Shown here piece by piece: positions 25,743 through 33,786 of a stretch of 36,402 nt of DNA (the stretch's first letter is position 1; the number at the start of each line of letters is the position of its first letter). The notes beneath the pieces are model-generated. The model saw only the letters and a list, made by a program, of their open reading frames with translations, searched no databases and had not been told where the DNA came from. The stretch comes from an uncultured Clostridium sp. (GTDB lineage Bacteria > Bacillota > Clostridia > Peptostreptococcales > Peptostreptococcaceae), in the NCBI GenBank assembly GCA_900557165.1, contig USRS01000013.1, positions 1-36,402 on the forward strand. Reading direction: 5' to 3'. A program made the position numbers and the translations under genes.

Positions 25743-26201
25743 ATGGAAGAATCAAAAATCAATGTAAATACAGAGGTAGATTTAGTAGGTGTATTTGTAC
25801 AAAATAATCAAAAATTCTATAAAAATAAATTTGATAAAATGAAGGAAAGTGGCAAGAGTATATCTTGGAACTGGGCTGCATTTTTCATGGGTATTTATTG
25901 GATGGTATATAGAAAAATGTATTTTAAAGCAGGTGCATTTTTATTATTAAGTATGGTGGCTTTACAAACACCATATATTGGATCAATACTTAATTTCTGT
26001 ATTTTAGTTGGGATAGCAGTATATGCAAATGCATTATACTTAGACCATGTGGAAGGAAATATTAAAAAAGCATCTATGATATTCCCACATGACAAAGAAG
26101 CTGTATTAAGAAAAAAAGGCGGAACAAATTTACCATTAACAATTGCTTTAGCTGTAGTTCAGATAGTAGTTGTATCTATAGTATTTGGTACAATTTTATA
26201 A
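25743..26201 (+). CDS. DUF2628-family membrane protein
   Basis: A 152-residue protein with the DUF2628 signature SISWNWAAFFMGIYWMVYRKMY followed by three or four hydrophobic segments, the last reaching the C-terminus. The N-terminal ~50 residues are charged and cytoplasmic. AAGGAG lies upstream of the ATG. Function is not known for the family. It probably forms an operon with the acetyltransferase and ends at the terminator at 26218. Confidence 0.83.
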   Translation: MEESKINVNTEVDLVGVFVQNNQKFYKNKFDKMKESGKSISWNWAAFFMGIYWMVYRKMYFKAGAFLLLSMVALQTPYIGSILNFCILVGIAVYANALYLDHVEGNIKKASMIFPHDKEAVLRKKGGTNLPLTIALAVVQIVVVSIVFGTIL

Positions 26202-26217
26202 AAATATAAAACAATTT

Positions 26218-26265
26218 AAACTAGCTTTTTCTTGTGCTTTGCAAGAAAAGGCTAGTTTTATTTTG
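26218..26265 (+). terminator. Rho-independent terminator after the DUF2628 gene
   Basis: A 17-base-pair stem with a single G-U pair (26218-26234 with 26242-26258; arms AAACTAGC... and ...GCTAGTTT) is followed by a T-rich stretch. Confidence 0.85.
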
Positions 26266-26289
26266 TTTAAAATAATTTTAATTGTGGGA

Positions 26290-26751
26290 ATTATTTGTTA
26301 TATGATTGTTCTTTGGAAAAAAAGAGAAGAAATTAATTATTGGGGAAGACATATTTTTATCTTATTTGCTTGGGGGGAATATATATGTATAGAAGCAGCA
26401 ACAAGGGACAATTTTCATTCAAATAAGCAAGATATATTTGACTGTATAATTAAGAAGATGGAAGAAGAACAAATAAAAAAGTATGAAGAGTTGAAAGTAC
26501 CCCAAGGAGATATGACTCAAATGGCTAAGGCGTATCAAAAACACTTGGCAGGGGGAGTAATAGATTATTTGTCTAAGCTTTTTGAAGAAATGATAAAGGT
26601 GGGAGTTTTTAAGGAAAATGATCCTTATCAGCTGGCTTTAGAATTTTACTAGCCAATTTATATGTTGATATCAATATATGATGTGTCAGAAAGTAAAGAA
26701 GATGTAGTTAATAAATTAATAAATCATATTGATGATTTTTCAATCCCTTAA
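26290..26751 (+). pseudogene. TetR/AcrR-family regulator, broken
   Basis: From about 26405 the frame reads HSNKQDIFDCIIKKMEEEQI and GGVIDYLSKLFEEMIKVG, then DPYQLALEFY, a TAG stop at 26650, and continues in frame as PIYMLISIYDVSESKEDVV to a TAA at 26749. Clostridial TetR regulators carry EFYSPIYLLISIYD here, so the TAG replaces a serine codon by one base change. Upstream, the DNA-binding helix-turn-helix is not recognisable: only traces remain across several frames. The gene therefore lost both ends of its function. An open frame starting at 26185 is misleading, since its first part is the terminator of the previous gene. The left boundary is approximate. Confidence 0.72.
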
Positions 26752-26755
26752 AAAA

Positions 26756-26836
26756 ATTAATGGATTTAATGAAGGATTTAAAGAGCCTAAGATAGAGATG
26801 GATTTAATAGAAAAGTTTGCTAAAAAAATGAATTAA
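26756..26836 (+). pseudogene. Short C-terminal fragment of an unidentified protein
   Basis: Directly after the TetR remnant, in another frame, 26 codons read NGFNEGFKEPKIEMDLIEKF and end AKKMN-stop. There is no start codon or ribosome site and the transition is abrupt, so this looks like the tail of a deleted gene that once followed the regulator. I do not recognise the protein. Confidence 0.35.
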
Positions 26837-26840
26837 AGCG

Positions 26841-26890
26841 TTAAAAAGCAACTATCTTACATATGAATTAAGGTAGTTACTTTTTAATTT
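26841..26890. terminator. Terminator between the TetR remnant region and ppx
   Basis: A stem of about 19 base pairs with a few wobbles or mismatches (26841-26859 with 26869-26887; AAGCAACTATCTTA and TAAGGTAGTTACTT) has an A run and a T run at its ends, so it could serve the convergent ppx gene as well. Confidence 0.75.
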
Positions 26891-26913
26891 ATCAATTAAA
26901 AGTTAGAGTAAAA

Positions 26914-27825
26914 CTAGTTTTTTTTTATGTAATCATTAATAATACCATCTCTGATAGTATATTTGCTTATAATGATTTTAGAAGATTGTAAATAAGAAAT
27001 AATACTATTTAAAGTAATTAAAGCTCCTAGTAAAATATCTCCACGACTTTGTGAGATTCCAGTAGTAGCCATTATATCTTGCAAAGACAATCGTCTAAAT
27101 TTATATAATAAAAACTCAATATCATGACTAAACAAAACATAACCATGAATATTGGAAGAAATATTTTGTTCCCTTTGATGAATTCTACCTATAGTTTTAA
27201 TAGAACCACCGATAACTACGGCGGGTAAGTTTTTACACCCGTTTATCCATGGCACATTGCTTAGTTTATGATATATATATTCTTGAACATGATTTTCTTC
27301 TTCCTTGGATATTCCTTCATGAATGTGAAACTTATTGGTGATTTTCAAAGCACCCATGGGAATGCTTATACTTTCTATGAGAACTTTATTTTTTATAAGA
27401 CCAATCTCCACACTACCACCGCCAATATCTATATGAACATAATCATATAAATCTTTAGGAATAGAAGAAACATACCCCAAGTAACATTCTTCTGTAGGTG
27501 ATAAAATTTTTATATTAACATTTAATGCAGTTGATATATCATTTATTATTTCTGATGAATTATTTATTTGTCTAAGTGATTCTGTAGCCACAGCTATTAT
27601 TTCATCACAATTGTATTTATCACAGCATTTTTTTAAGGTGAAAATGATTCCATAGAAATTTTTCATACCTTCTGGAGAAAGGTCTTTACTTTCTTTTCCA
27701 ACAAATTCTGATAACCTAGTTTGAAATTTTTTATGAAAAACCTCTCTGTATAAATTATTATTTATTTCAACAATTATTAACTTAATTGAATTGGATCCAA
27801 TATCAATTATGCCTAAAGTTTTCAT
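26914..27825 (-). CDS. Ppx/GppA-family phosphatase
   Basis: A 303-residue member of the sugar kinase/Hsp70 fold. The first phosphate loop is IIDIGSNSIKLIIVEI (6-21), the second DIGGGSVEIGLI (~139-150) and VIGGSIKTIGRI follows, together forming the nucleotide-binding cleft. ATESLRQINNS and SPTEECYLGY are conserved. Family members remove phosphate from polyphosphate or from the pentaphosphate alarmone pppGpp. At about 300 residues it is the short form lacking the C-terminal HD-like domain. GGGGGGA precedes the ATG. Which substrate it uses cannot be told from sequence alone. Confidence 0.88.
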   Translation of the reverse strand: MKTLGIIDIGSNSIKLIIVEINNNLYREVFHKKFQTRLSEFVGKESKDLSPEGMKNFYGIIFTLKKCCDKYNCDEIIAVATESLRQINNSSEIINDISTALNVNIKILSPTEECYLGYVSSIPKDLYDYVHIDIGGGSVEIGLIKNKVLIESISIPMGALKITNKFHIHEGISKEEENHVQEYIYHKLSNVPWINGCKNLPAVVIGGSIKTIGRIHQREQNISSNIHGYVLFSHDIEFLLYKFRRLSLQDIMATTGISQSRGDILLGALITLNSIISYLQSSKIIISKYTIRDGIINDYIKKN

Positions 27826-27952
27826 TGTAATCCCCCCTGTATATGTCTATAAATTAATTATAGTTTAATGTCATAATATGAGCAATAATTGAAGATAATG
27901 GAGTTATAATAAAATTAATATTAAACTTGATATTTTATAGGAGGACATAAAT

Positions 27953-28564
27953 TTGAATAAAGAATTTTTTTATGATGACAGCATCACTTTGGCACAAAAG
28001 TTATTAAATAAATATTTAATTAGAGAATATGATAATAAAAAAATTGTAACAAAAATAGTGGAAACAGAAGCTTATATGGGAGAAAATGATAAGGCTGCCC
28101 ATGCTTATAAAAATAGAAAAAGTGTGAGAACAGGTCCACTGTACTTGGAAGGTGGGCATATTTATGTTTATTTAATTTATGGTATGTATAATTGTTTAAA
28201 TATTTCTGCTAATAGGGAAAATATACCCCATTGTGTTTTAATTAGAGCTGTGGAGCCAGTTCAAAATTTAGAAGAAATATCTCAAAATAGATTTGGAAAA
28301 TCTTATGATGAACTTACTAGTTATCAAAGAAAAAATTTAACCAATGGTCCAGGAAAGTTGTGTAAAGCTTTAAATATAGATAGAAGTTTAAGTGGAAAAT
28401 ATATTTTAGACAAAGAGCTTTACATAGTAGATAATGAAGATGATGATTTTGAAATTGTGAAAGATAAAAGAGTAAATATAGATTATGCAGAAGAAGATAA
28501 GGATAATTTATGGAGGTTTTATATTAAAAACAACAAATTTGTTTCTGTAACAAAAAGGCAATGA
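27953..28564 (+). CDS. 3-methyladenine DNA glycosylase (AAG/MPG family)
   Basis: The 203-residue enzyme removes alkylated purines from DNA as the first step of base excision repair. It starts at TTG 27953 with TAGGAGG well placed upstream. The core VETEAYMGENDKAAHAYKNR contains the catalytic glutamate in ETEAY and the conserved AAHA, and GHIYVYLIYGMYNCLNIS carries the tyrosine and asparagine that shape the pocket. LTNGPGKLCKALNID is the conserved helix near the C-terminus. Length is that of bacterial members. proC follows after 36 bases. Confidence 0.92.
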   Translation: MNKEFFYDDSITLAQKLLNKYLIREYDNKKIVTKIVETEAYMGENDKAAHAYKNRKSVRTGPLYLEGGHIYVYLIYGMYNCLNISANRENIPHCVLIRAVEPVQNLEEISQNRFGKSYDELTSYQRKNLTNGPGKLCKALNIDRSLSGKYILDKELYIVDNEDDDFEIVKDKRVNIDYAEEDKDNLWRFYIKNNKFVSVTKRQ

Positions 28565-28600
28565 TATAATTGATTTATAAAGGAAATAAGGAGGATGCTT

Positions 28601-29404
28601 ATGAAAAAAATAGGATTTATAGGTGCAGGAAATATGGGTGGAGCAATTCTAGGAGGTATAGTTAATTCTGGAATTATAGATAATGAGCACGTGATAGCAT
28701 CTACAAAAAGTGATAAGACTTTAGAAAGAATAAAAAATGAATATAAAGTTAATGTAACTAAAGATTCTAAGGAAGTAGCTAGGTTTGCTGATTTAATTGT
28801 GGTAGCAGTAAAGCCAAATATATATGATGAAGTTTTGGAAGAAATAAAAGATGAGATAGATAAGGAAAAAATAGTGATTACTATAGCAGCAGGTAAAACT
28901 ATTGAGTCTGTTCAAAGAATTATAGGTGAGGATAAAAAAATTATTAGAACTATGCCAAATACTCCAGCTTTAGTTGGAGAAGGGATGACTTCTATTTCGC
29001 CAAATAAAAATATAAGTGAAGATGAATTGATTTTTGTAAAAGGTTTATTTGATTCTTTGGGAAAAAGTGAAATAGTGGATGAAGATTTAATTCATGCAGT
29101 AATAGGAGCTAGTGGTTCATCTACGGCTTATGCTTTTATGTTTATTGAAGCTATAGCTGATGGGGCAGTTCTTGCTGGTATGAAAAGGGCTGATGCTTAT
29201 AAATTTGCTGCTCAAGGTGTGCTTGGGGCGGCTAAGATGGTGCTTGAAACTGGCAAACATCCAGGGGAGCTTAAGGATATGGTTTGTTCTCCAGGGGGGA
29301 CTACTATAGAGGCTGTGAAGGTACTTGAGGAAGAGAAGTTTAGAGGTGCTGTGATTAAGGCTGTTGAGGCTTGTGTTGAGAAGAGTAAGGAAATGAGTAA
29401 ATAA
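28601..29404 (+). CDS. proC: Pyrroline-5-carboxylate reductase
   Basis: This 267-residue cytoplasmic enzyme makes proline from pyrroline-5-carboxylate with NAD(P)H. I chose ATG 28601 because the ribosome site AAGGAGG abuts the earlier ATG at 28595. KKIGFIGAGNMGGAILGG is the Rossmann nucleotide loop. VVAVKPNIYDEVL, RTMPNTPALVGEGMT and the C-terminal HPGELKDMVCSPGGTTIEAV are all diagnostic for ProC. Length matches the family. Codon use drifts towards G-ending codons in its last 60 codons, without obvious cause. Confidence 0.93.
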   Translation: MKKIGFIGAGNMGGAILGGIVNSGIIDNEHVIASTKSDKTLERIKNEYKVNVTKDSKEVARFADLIVVAVKPNIYDEVLEEIKDEIDKEKIVITIAAGKTIESVQRIIGEDKKIIRTMPNTPALVGEGMTSISPNKNISEDELIFVKGLFDSLGKSEIVDEDLIHAVIGASGSSTAYAFMFIEAIADGAVLAGMKRADAYKFAAQGVLGAAKMVLETGKHPGELKDMVCSPGGTTIEAVKVLEEEKFRGAVIKAVEACVEKSKEMSK

Positions 29405-29405
29405 G

Positions 29406-29567
29406 GATTCAGAAGAGGTGGAGATTTTAGCTAATAATGAAGAGAGTTTAATTAAAGAGATAGAAAATGATATCAATGATTTTTATGATATATCATCAAA
29501 TATGGTGAAAATGCATATAGTATTTGATTTTAAGTCGGAAGAATTGAATAATTTTGAAAAGATTTAA
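29406..29567 (+). pseudogene. Unidentified 53-codon fragment without start
   Basis: Directly after proC an open frame reads DSEEVEILANNEESLIKEIE, then ends near ELNNFEKI-stop. It has codon choice like real genes here but no start codon and no ribosome site, and its frame opens at the proC stop. It is probably the tail of a lost gene. I do not recognise it. The rest of the gap from 29568 to 29836 holds only a terminator and a promoter. Confidence 0.4.
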
Positions 29568-29611
29568 ATTTATTTAGTATAGTTAATGAAAACTTAATAT
29601 TACAAAAGTAT

Positions 29612-29640
29612 AAAAGTGCATCAAAAGGTGTACTTTTTAT
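29612..29640 (+). terminator. Rho-independent terminator downstream of proC
   Basis: A nine-base-pair stem with one G-U pair (AAAAGTGCA at 29612-29620 with TGTACTTTT at 29629-29637) is followed by T residues. Confidence 0.7.
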
Positions 29641-29791
29641 ATGTAAAATATTGAGAAATACAGCATTTAAACATCATATGTACAGCAAAATTATCTTGGT
29701 GTACATGTTGTACTAGTGTATCTGTAATTAACTTGTGGATATGATTGTTATGCTATATCAAAATTATATAAAACGTAAAATAAACTCATAA

Positions 29792-29800
29792 TGCTATAAT
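29792..29800 (+). promoter_or_regulatory. Extended -10 promoter for the macro-domain gene
   Basis: TGCTATAAT is a consensus -10 box with the extended TG motif. No good -35 box is seen at the usual distance, as expected for extended -10 promoters. It lies 36 bases upstream of the ATG at 29837. Confidence 0.5.
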
Positions 29801-29836
29801 CTAAATAAGAATATTAGATAAACGGAGGTCGCCTAA

Positions 29837-30808
29837 ATGCCTTTTCAAATTTTACATAATGATATTACAAATATGGAAACAGAGGCCATAGTAAATGCAG
29901 CCAACTCAAACTTAATAGCAGGTGGAGGAGTTTGTGGTGCAATCTTTAGTAAAGCAGGAAAAGATGAACTACAAAAAGAATGTAATCTTTTGTCACCTTG
30001 TCCAGTAGGACATGCTGTTATTACAAAAGGGTACAACCTTAAATCTAAATATATCATTCATGCTGTGGGTCCAGTATACAAAGATGGAAACTCAGGAGAA
30101 GAAACATATCTTAAAAGTGCCTATAAAAATTCGCTAAAGTTGGCAAAAGACTACAACTTAAAATCCATAGCCTTTCCTTTAATATCTGCTGGAATTTATA
30201 GATATCCTAAAAAGGAAGCCTTAAATATAGCAGTTACAACTATAAAAGAGTTTTTGCAAGATAATGACATGGATATTTACCTTGTAGTTTTTAATAGAGA
30301 AGTTGTTTGCCTAAGTGAAAAATTATACCATAATATAAAGCATTATATTGATGATTTTTATGAAGATGAAAATTATTTCCCAAGAAATATAAACTTACTA
30401 GAGATGGAAGAAATTATTGAGGAAAAATCTTTTGATAAGAAATCCTTAGAGCGTATTTTAGATAATATGGACGAAACTTTTTCTCAGATGTTATTAAGAC
30501 TTATTGAAGAAAAGGGAAAGACAGATGTAGAAATTTATAAAAAAGCAAATATGGATAGAAAACTATTCTCAAAAATACGAAGCAACAAAGACTACAATCC
30601 TAAGAAAACTACAGCTCTATCTCTAGCCATAGCTTTGGAGTTATCGTTAGATGAAACTAATGACTTGCTATCAAGGGCAGGGTACAGCTTATCTCATAGT
30701 CACAAGTTTGACTTAATAATAGAGTATTTTATAAAAAATAAAAACTATGATATTTTTACTATAAATGAAGCATTGTTCGCCTTTGAACAGTCTTTATTAG
30801 CAATTTAA
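29837..30808 (+). CDS. Macro-domain protein with C-terminal helical (HTH-like) domain
   Basis: A 323-residue two-part protein. Residues 1-165 are a macro domain: ADP-ribose contacts include ILHNDITNMETEAIVNAANS, GGGVCGAIFSKAG and PLISAGIYRYPKKEA. Macro domains bind ADP-ribose and many hydrolyse O-acetyl-ADP-ribose or ADP-ribosyl esters. Residues ~205-323 are helical, with DVEIYKKANMDRKLFSKIRS, then KKTTALSLAIALELSLDETN, which resembles a small helix-turn-helix domain seen in other Firmicutes macro proteins. GGAGG precedes the ATG. A vWA-domain gene follows after 87 bases on the same strand. The role of the C-terminal domain (DNA binding or protein contact) is inferred. Confidence 0.85.
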   Translation: MPFQILHNDITNMETEAIVNAANSNLIAGGGVCGAIFSKAGKDELQKECNLLSPCPVGHAVITKGYNLKSKYIIHAVGPVYKDGNSGEETYLKSAYKNSLKLAKDYNLKSIAFPLISAGIYRYPKKEALNIAVTTIKEFLQDNDMDIYLVVFNREVVCLSEKLYHNIKHYIDDFYEDENYFPRNINLLEMEEIIEEKSFDKKSLERILDNMDETFSQMLLRLIEEKGKTDVEIYKKANMDRKLFSKIRSNKDYNPKKTTALSLAIALELSLDETNDLLSRAGYSLSHSHKFDLIIEYFIKNKNYDIFTINEALFAFEQSLLAI

Positions 30809-30895
30809 TAAATGTCGCTTTTGAAACGACCAACTACCTCCTTAAAAAGAGTATTCTATATTTAAAGATATAAAAAATTTTAGGGAGGTATTTTT

Positions 30896-31546
30896 ATGAA
30901 GGAAAATTCTTTAACAGAGGTCGTATTTATACTAGATAGAAGTGGTTCTATGTCAGGTTTGGAAGATGATACTATCGGTGGATTTAATTCAATTTTGAAA
31001 AAACAAAGAGAAGAAGATGGAGATGCAAATGTTACTACTATTTTGTTTGACCAGGAAATAGAAATGTTGCACAAAAGAATTAATATAAAAGATATTAAAA
31101 ATATTACAGACAAGGATTATTATGTAAGGGGATGTACAGCTTTATTAGACGCTCTAGGATATGCAATTAATTTTATGACAAATGTGACAAAAAATGATAA
31201 AAAAGCTGAAAATGTTTTATTTATCATAACTACTGATGGCTATGAAAATGCAAGTAAAGAATATTCCTATGAACAAATCCGTCAAATGATTACTTGTCAA
31301 AAGGAAAAATATAATTGGAAATTCTTATTTTTAGGTGCCAATATAGATGCCATATCAACAGCCAAAGATTTTGGTATATCTGAAGAATTTGCATCAAATT
31401 ATGTAAGTGATGAAGAGGGAACAAAACTTACTTACGAAGTTATGAATGAGACTATTTCAAGTTGCAGAGAATGTGGAGATATAGATATAAATTGGAAGAA
31501 TAAAGTAGAAAAAGATTATGAAAAAAGAAAAATCAATAAAATATAA
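30896..31546 (+). CDS. von Willebrand factor A (vWA) domain protein
   Basis: A 216-residue cytoplasmic protein that is almost entirely a vWA domain. The metal-ion-dependent adhesion site is complete: DRSGSMSG (14-21), the threonine in RGCTALLDAL (~84) and the aspartate in ITTDGYEN. No signal peptide or membrane segment is visible. vWA proteins with intact metal sites usually bind partners and assemble complexes. AGGGAGG precedes the ATG. It follows the macro-domain gene closely on the same strand; there is a hairpin-like stretch between them but no T run, so co-transcription is possible. Its partner is unknown. Confidence 0.87.
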   Translation: MKENSLTEVVFILDRSGSMSGLEDDTIGGFNSILKKQREEDGDANVTTILFDQEIEMLHKRINIKDIKNITDKDYYVRGCTALLDALGYAINFMTNVTKNDKKAENVLFIITTDGYENASKEYSYEQIRQMITCQKEKYNWKFLFLGANIDAISTAKDFGISEEFASNYVSDEEGTKLTYEVMNETISSCRECGDIDINWKNKVEKDYEKRKINKI

Positions 31547-31613
31547 AACTTTGGGGATATTTATATATAATAAAGAAAGTTTTCAAAATTGACATAAGAA
31601 AGGATAAATTCAA

Positions 31614-32018
31614 ATGGAGGTAAATGCTTGAAAAGATTTTAAAGATGGTATTTGGTAAGACTAAATAGATGTTAGAAATTTCATACAAAGTAACCACACT
31701 CCATATGAAGGTGACGGAAAATTCCTAACTTATAGAAATTCTATTCATACTCAATCAGTATTAACTATAACTTCAAATGTTGTTTATGGTAAGAAAACAG
31801 GATCTATACCAGATGGTAGAAAGGCTGGAGAACCTTTTGCACAAGATGCTTGTCACTTAAATGTAAAGGTCCTTGTTAGAGAAACTCTACTTCATGCTAT
31901 GGAACATCCAGAAGAATACCCTCAACTTACAATAAGAGTGTCTGGATATGCTGTAAACTTTATTAAATTAACTAGAAAACAACAAATGGACGTAATTAAT
32001 AGAACATTCCGCGGAAAG
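31614..32018 (+). pseudogene. pflB: Pyruvate formate-lyase, reduced to about 135 codons
   Basis: One frame from ATG 31614 holds three pieces of pyruvate formate-lyase. The first is the N-terminus ([28 protein letters not shown]), broken by stops at 31629, 31656 and 31662. The second, joined in frame near 31725, is a late region ([21 protein letters not shown]). The third, joined near 31850, is the C-terminus ([13 protein letters not shown] and the glycyl-radical motif RVSGYAVNF). The intact enzyme has about 740-750 residues, so roughly 600 are gone. Upstream GGAGG-like bases remain. The deletions and stops show old decay rather than sequencing error. The frame runs into a long hairpin at 32016, and an ATG at 31899 gives only a misleading short ORF. 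Confidence 0.88.
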
Positions 32019-32079
32019 AAGCATAATAATAATGCATGGAAAATTTTCATATTCCATGCATTATTATTATGCTTCTTTG
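32016..32079. terminator. Long perfect hairpin between pflB remnant and peptidase gene
   Basis: A 27-base-pair perfect inverted repeat (32016-32042 with 32053-32079) has a 10-base loop. The right arm carries the last codons of the minus-strand peptidase and three consecutive TAA stops. There is no clear T run on either side, so termination is plausible but not certain. The left arm also forms the end of the pflB remnant frame. Confidence 0.6.
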
Positions 32080-33182
32080 ATTAATTCTAAAATAACTCTT
32101 GATGAATTATATAAATCTTCAATTTTTATAAATTCGTTAACTGAATGGGCATTAGTCATACCAATGGCTAAGTTAACAGATTTATATCCCTTACCAGCAT
32201 AAACATTTACATCACTTCCGCCGCCAGTAGAGTCTGTATAAGCTTCTATGCCTATATTTTCAAAAGCTTTTTTTGCTAATTGAACAATTTCATCATTTTC
32301 ATCAATGCTAACAGCATCATAAACTCTTTCAACTTCTATTTCAACTTGAGCACCAAATTTACTAGCAGCTTCTTTGAAACAATCAACCATATGATTTGTT
32401 TGTTTATCTAATTTTTTCTCATTTAAACTTCTAGCTTCACCATGGATAATTAATTCAGACATAACAGAGTTTGTGCCTGTTCCACCATTAATCATGCCTA
32501 AGTTGGCAGTAGTTTCTTCATCAATTCTAAATAAATTCATATTTTCTATGGCATAAGAAGCTACTTTTAAAGCACTTATACCATTTTCAGGATTAAGTCC
32601 TGCATGGGCTGCTTTACCAATTATTTTAACAGTTATTTTATCTTGGGCAGATGCTTTTGTTATTATTCTGCCTGGAGAACCATCCATATCAAATACATAA
32701 ATATAGTCAGCATTAATTTTTGAATAATCTAAATATCTTGCTCCCAATAAACCTTGTTCTTCCCAAATGGAAAATACAACTTGTATATCGCCATGAGAAA
32801 TATTTTTTTCTTTTAATGTTTTCATAGCTTCTAAGATGGCGGCAATACCAGCCTTATCATCAGAACCCAATATGGTAGTTTTATCACTTTCAATTATTTG
32901 TTTTTCTTCATTGATAATTGGATTTACTCCTATTCCTGGCTCTACCGTATCCATATGAGCTGTAAATAATAATTTTTTACCCGGACGATTTCCTTTTAAT
33001 GTGGCTACTACATTACCACTTTCGCCACCAGCAAATTTTCCAGCTTCATCCATGATTACGTCAAATCCAATTTCTTTTAATTTTTTTACTAATAAATTAG
33101 CTAAAGTTTTTTCTTTACCTGTTAAACTATCTATTTTTACTAATTCAATAAAGTCATCTATAAGTCTTTTTTTGTTAGGCAT
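32067..33182 (-). CDS. M20-family metallopeptidase, peptidase T-like
   Basis: The protein has 371 residues if started at ATG 33182; an ATG six bases earlier is immediately next to the GGAG site and therefore less likely. It is a two-zinc aminopeptidase-type enzyme. Ligand and catalytic motifs are [34 protein letters not shown] (catalytic Glu), DMDGSPG, and near the end SVNEF with its His. A dimerisation domain is inserted at about 175-290 ([14 protein letters not shown]). The pattern fits the PepT-like/PepT2 group; peptide substrate is unknown. Its last codons and three TAA stops lie inside the hairpin at 32016-32079. Confidence 0.9.
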   Translation of the reverse strand: MPNKKRLIDDFIELVKIDSLTGKEKTLANLLVKKLKEIGFDVIMDEAGKFAGGESGNVVATLKGNRPGKKLLFTAHMDTVEPGIGVNPIINEEKQIIESDKTTILGSDDKAGIAAILEAMKTLKEKNISHGDIQVVFSIWEEQGLLGARYLDYSKINADYIYVFDMDGSPGRIITKASAQDKITVKIIGKAAHAGLNPENGISALKVASYAIENMNLFRIDEETTANLGMINGGTGTNSVMSELIIHGEARSLNEKKLDKQTNHMVDCFKEAASKFGAQVEIEVERVYDAVSIDENDEIVQLAKKAFENIGIEAYTDSTGGGSDVNVYAGKGYKSVNLAIGMTNAHSVNEFIKIEDLYNSSRVILELIKEA

Positions 33183-33281
33183 ATCCATCTCCTATAATAT
33201 TTATTTTCTATTTACATTTATTCTAATTGAAAAGAATTAATTCTTCAATGAAATTATATGAACTTAATGCAAAATAAAAAC

Positions 33282-33317
33282 ACCCCAAATATTAGATTTT
33301 CATCTAAAATTTAGGGT
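33282..33317 (-). terminator. Terminator for the minus-strand DUF948-like remnant
   Basis: A 16-base stem with two mismatches (33282-33297 with 33302-33317) has a TTTC loop. On the minus strand it is followed by a T-rich run (TGTTTTTATTTT), and it lies 16 bases after the stop at 33333. Confidence 0.72.
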
Positions 33318-33332
33318 TAATTATATTAAAAA

Positions 33333-33757
33333 TTAATTTTGTTGATTATCTTGAGAATCAAAATGACCTTCTGACTCAGTTTGTACGTTTAAAGAGTCGT
33401 TGTTAGAATCTTCTTGATTATCGTTGTTGTTATTGTCAGTATTGTTATTATCTTTAGAGTCTTCACTAAATAAATTTTTTACCCAGTTAACTATTTTTTG
33501 AAAGAATCCTTCAGCTTCTTCAGCTGTTGGTAAGTATTCAGCAGCTTTGTAAGTTGCATTTATAACTGCATTACTTCCAAGCATATCATCTTTAATATCT
33601 TCTCCAGATTATCTTGAACTACATCAGAAACATTGTTTAAAGTTTCTTTCATTGAGTTATAATTGTAATTTTGTGCTGCTATTTTTTCTATTAAATCAGT
33701 TATTTGTTTAATATTATAGAATAAAGATAATGATGATATAATAATAGCTATTAAGTA
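33333..33757 (-). pseudogene. DUF948-like membrane-anchored protein, 5'-truncated and frameshifted
   Basis: On the minus strand an open stretch from 33757 begins with a hydrophobic helix (LIAIIISSLSLF), then YNIKQITDLIEKIAAQNYN and ETLNNVSDVVQDNLE. Near 33601-33612 a one-base shift is needed to continue as DIKDDMLGSNAVINATYKAA and the Asn/Asp/Ser-rich tail ending in QQN at 33333. The single-helix start, coiled segment and basic helix resemble DUF948/YtxG-type proteins. A stop codon at 33758-33760 and the missing start show that the 5' end is lost, exactly where the recombinase remnant begins. The ATG at 33584 gives only the last 83 residues. Confidence 0.6.
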
Positions 33758-33786
33758 TTACAAATACTTATAAAGTAAAGGAACAA

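Noticed and set aside
26185..26289. N-terminal part of the 155-residue frame containing the TetR fragment
   Set aside because: These codons cover the terminator of the DUF2628 gene; they are not part of a protein.
31899..32084. 61-residue ORF at the end of the pyruvate formate-lyase remnant
   Set aside because: Its ATG is an internal Met codon of the decayed gene and its last third is the hairpin.
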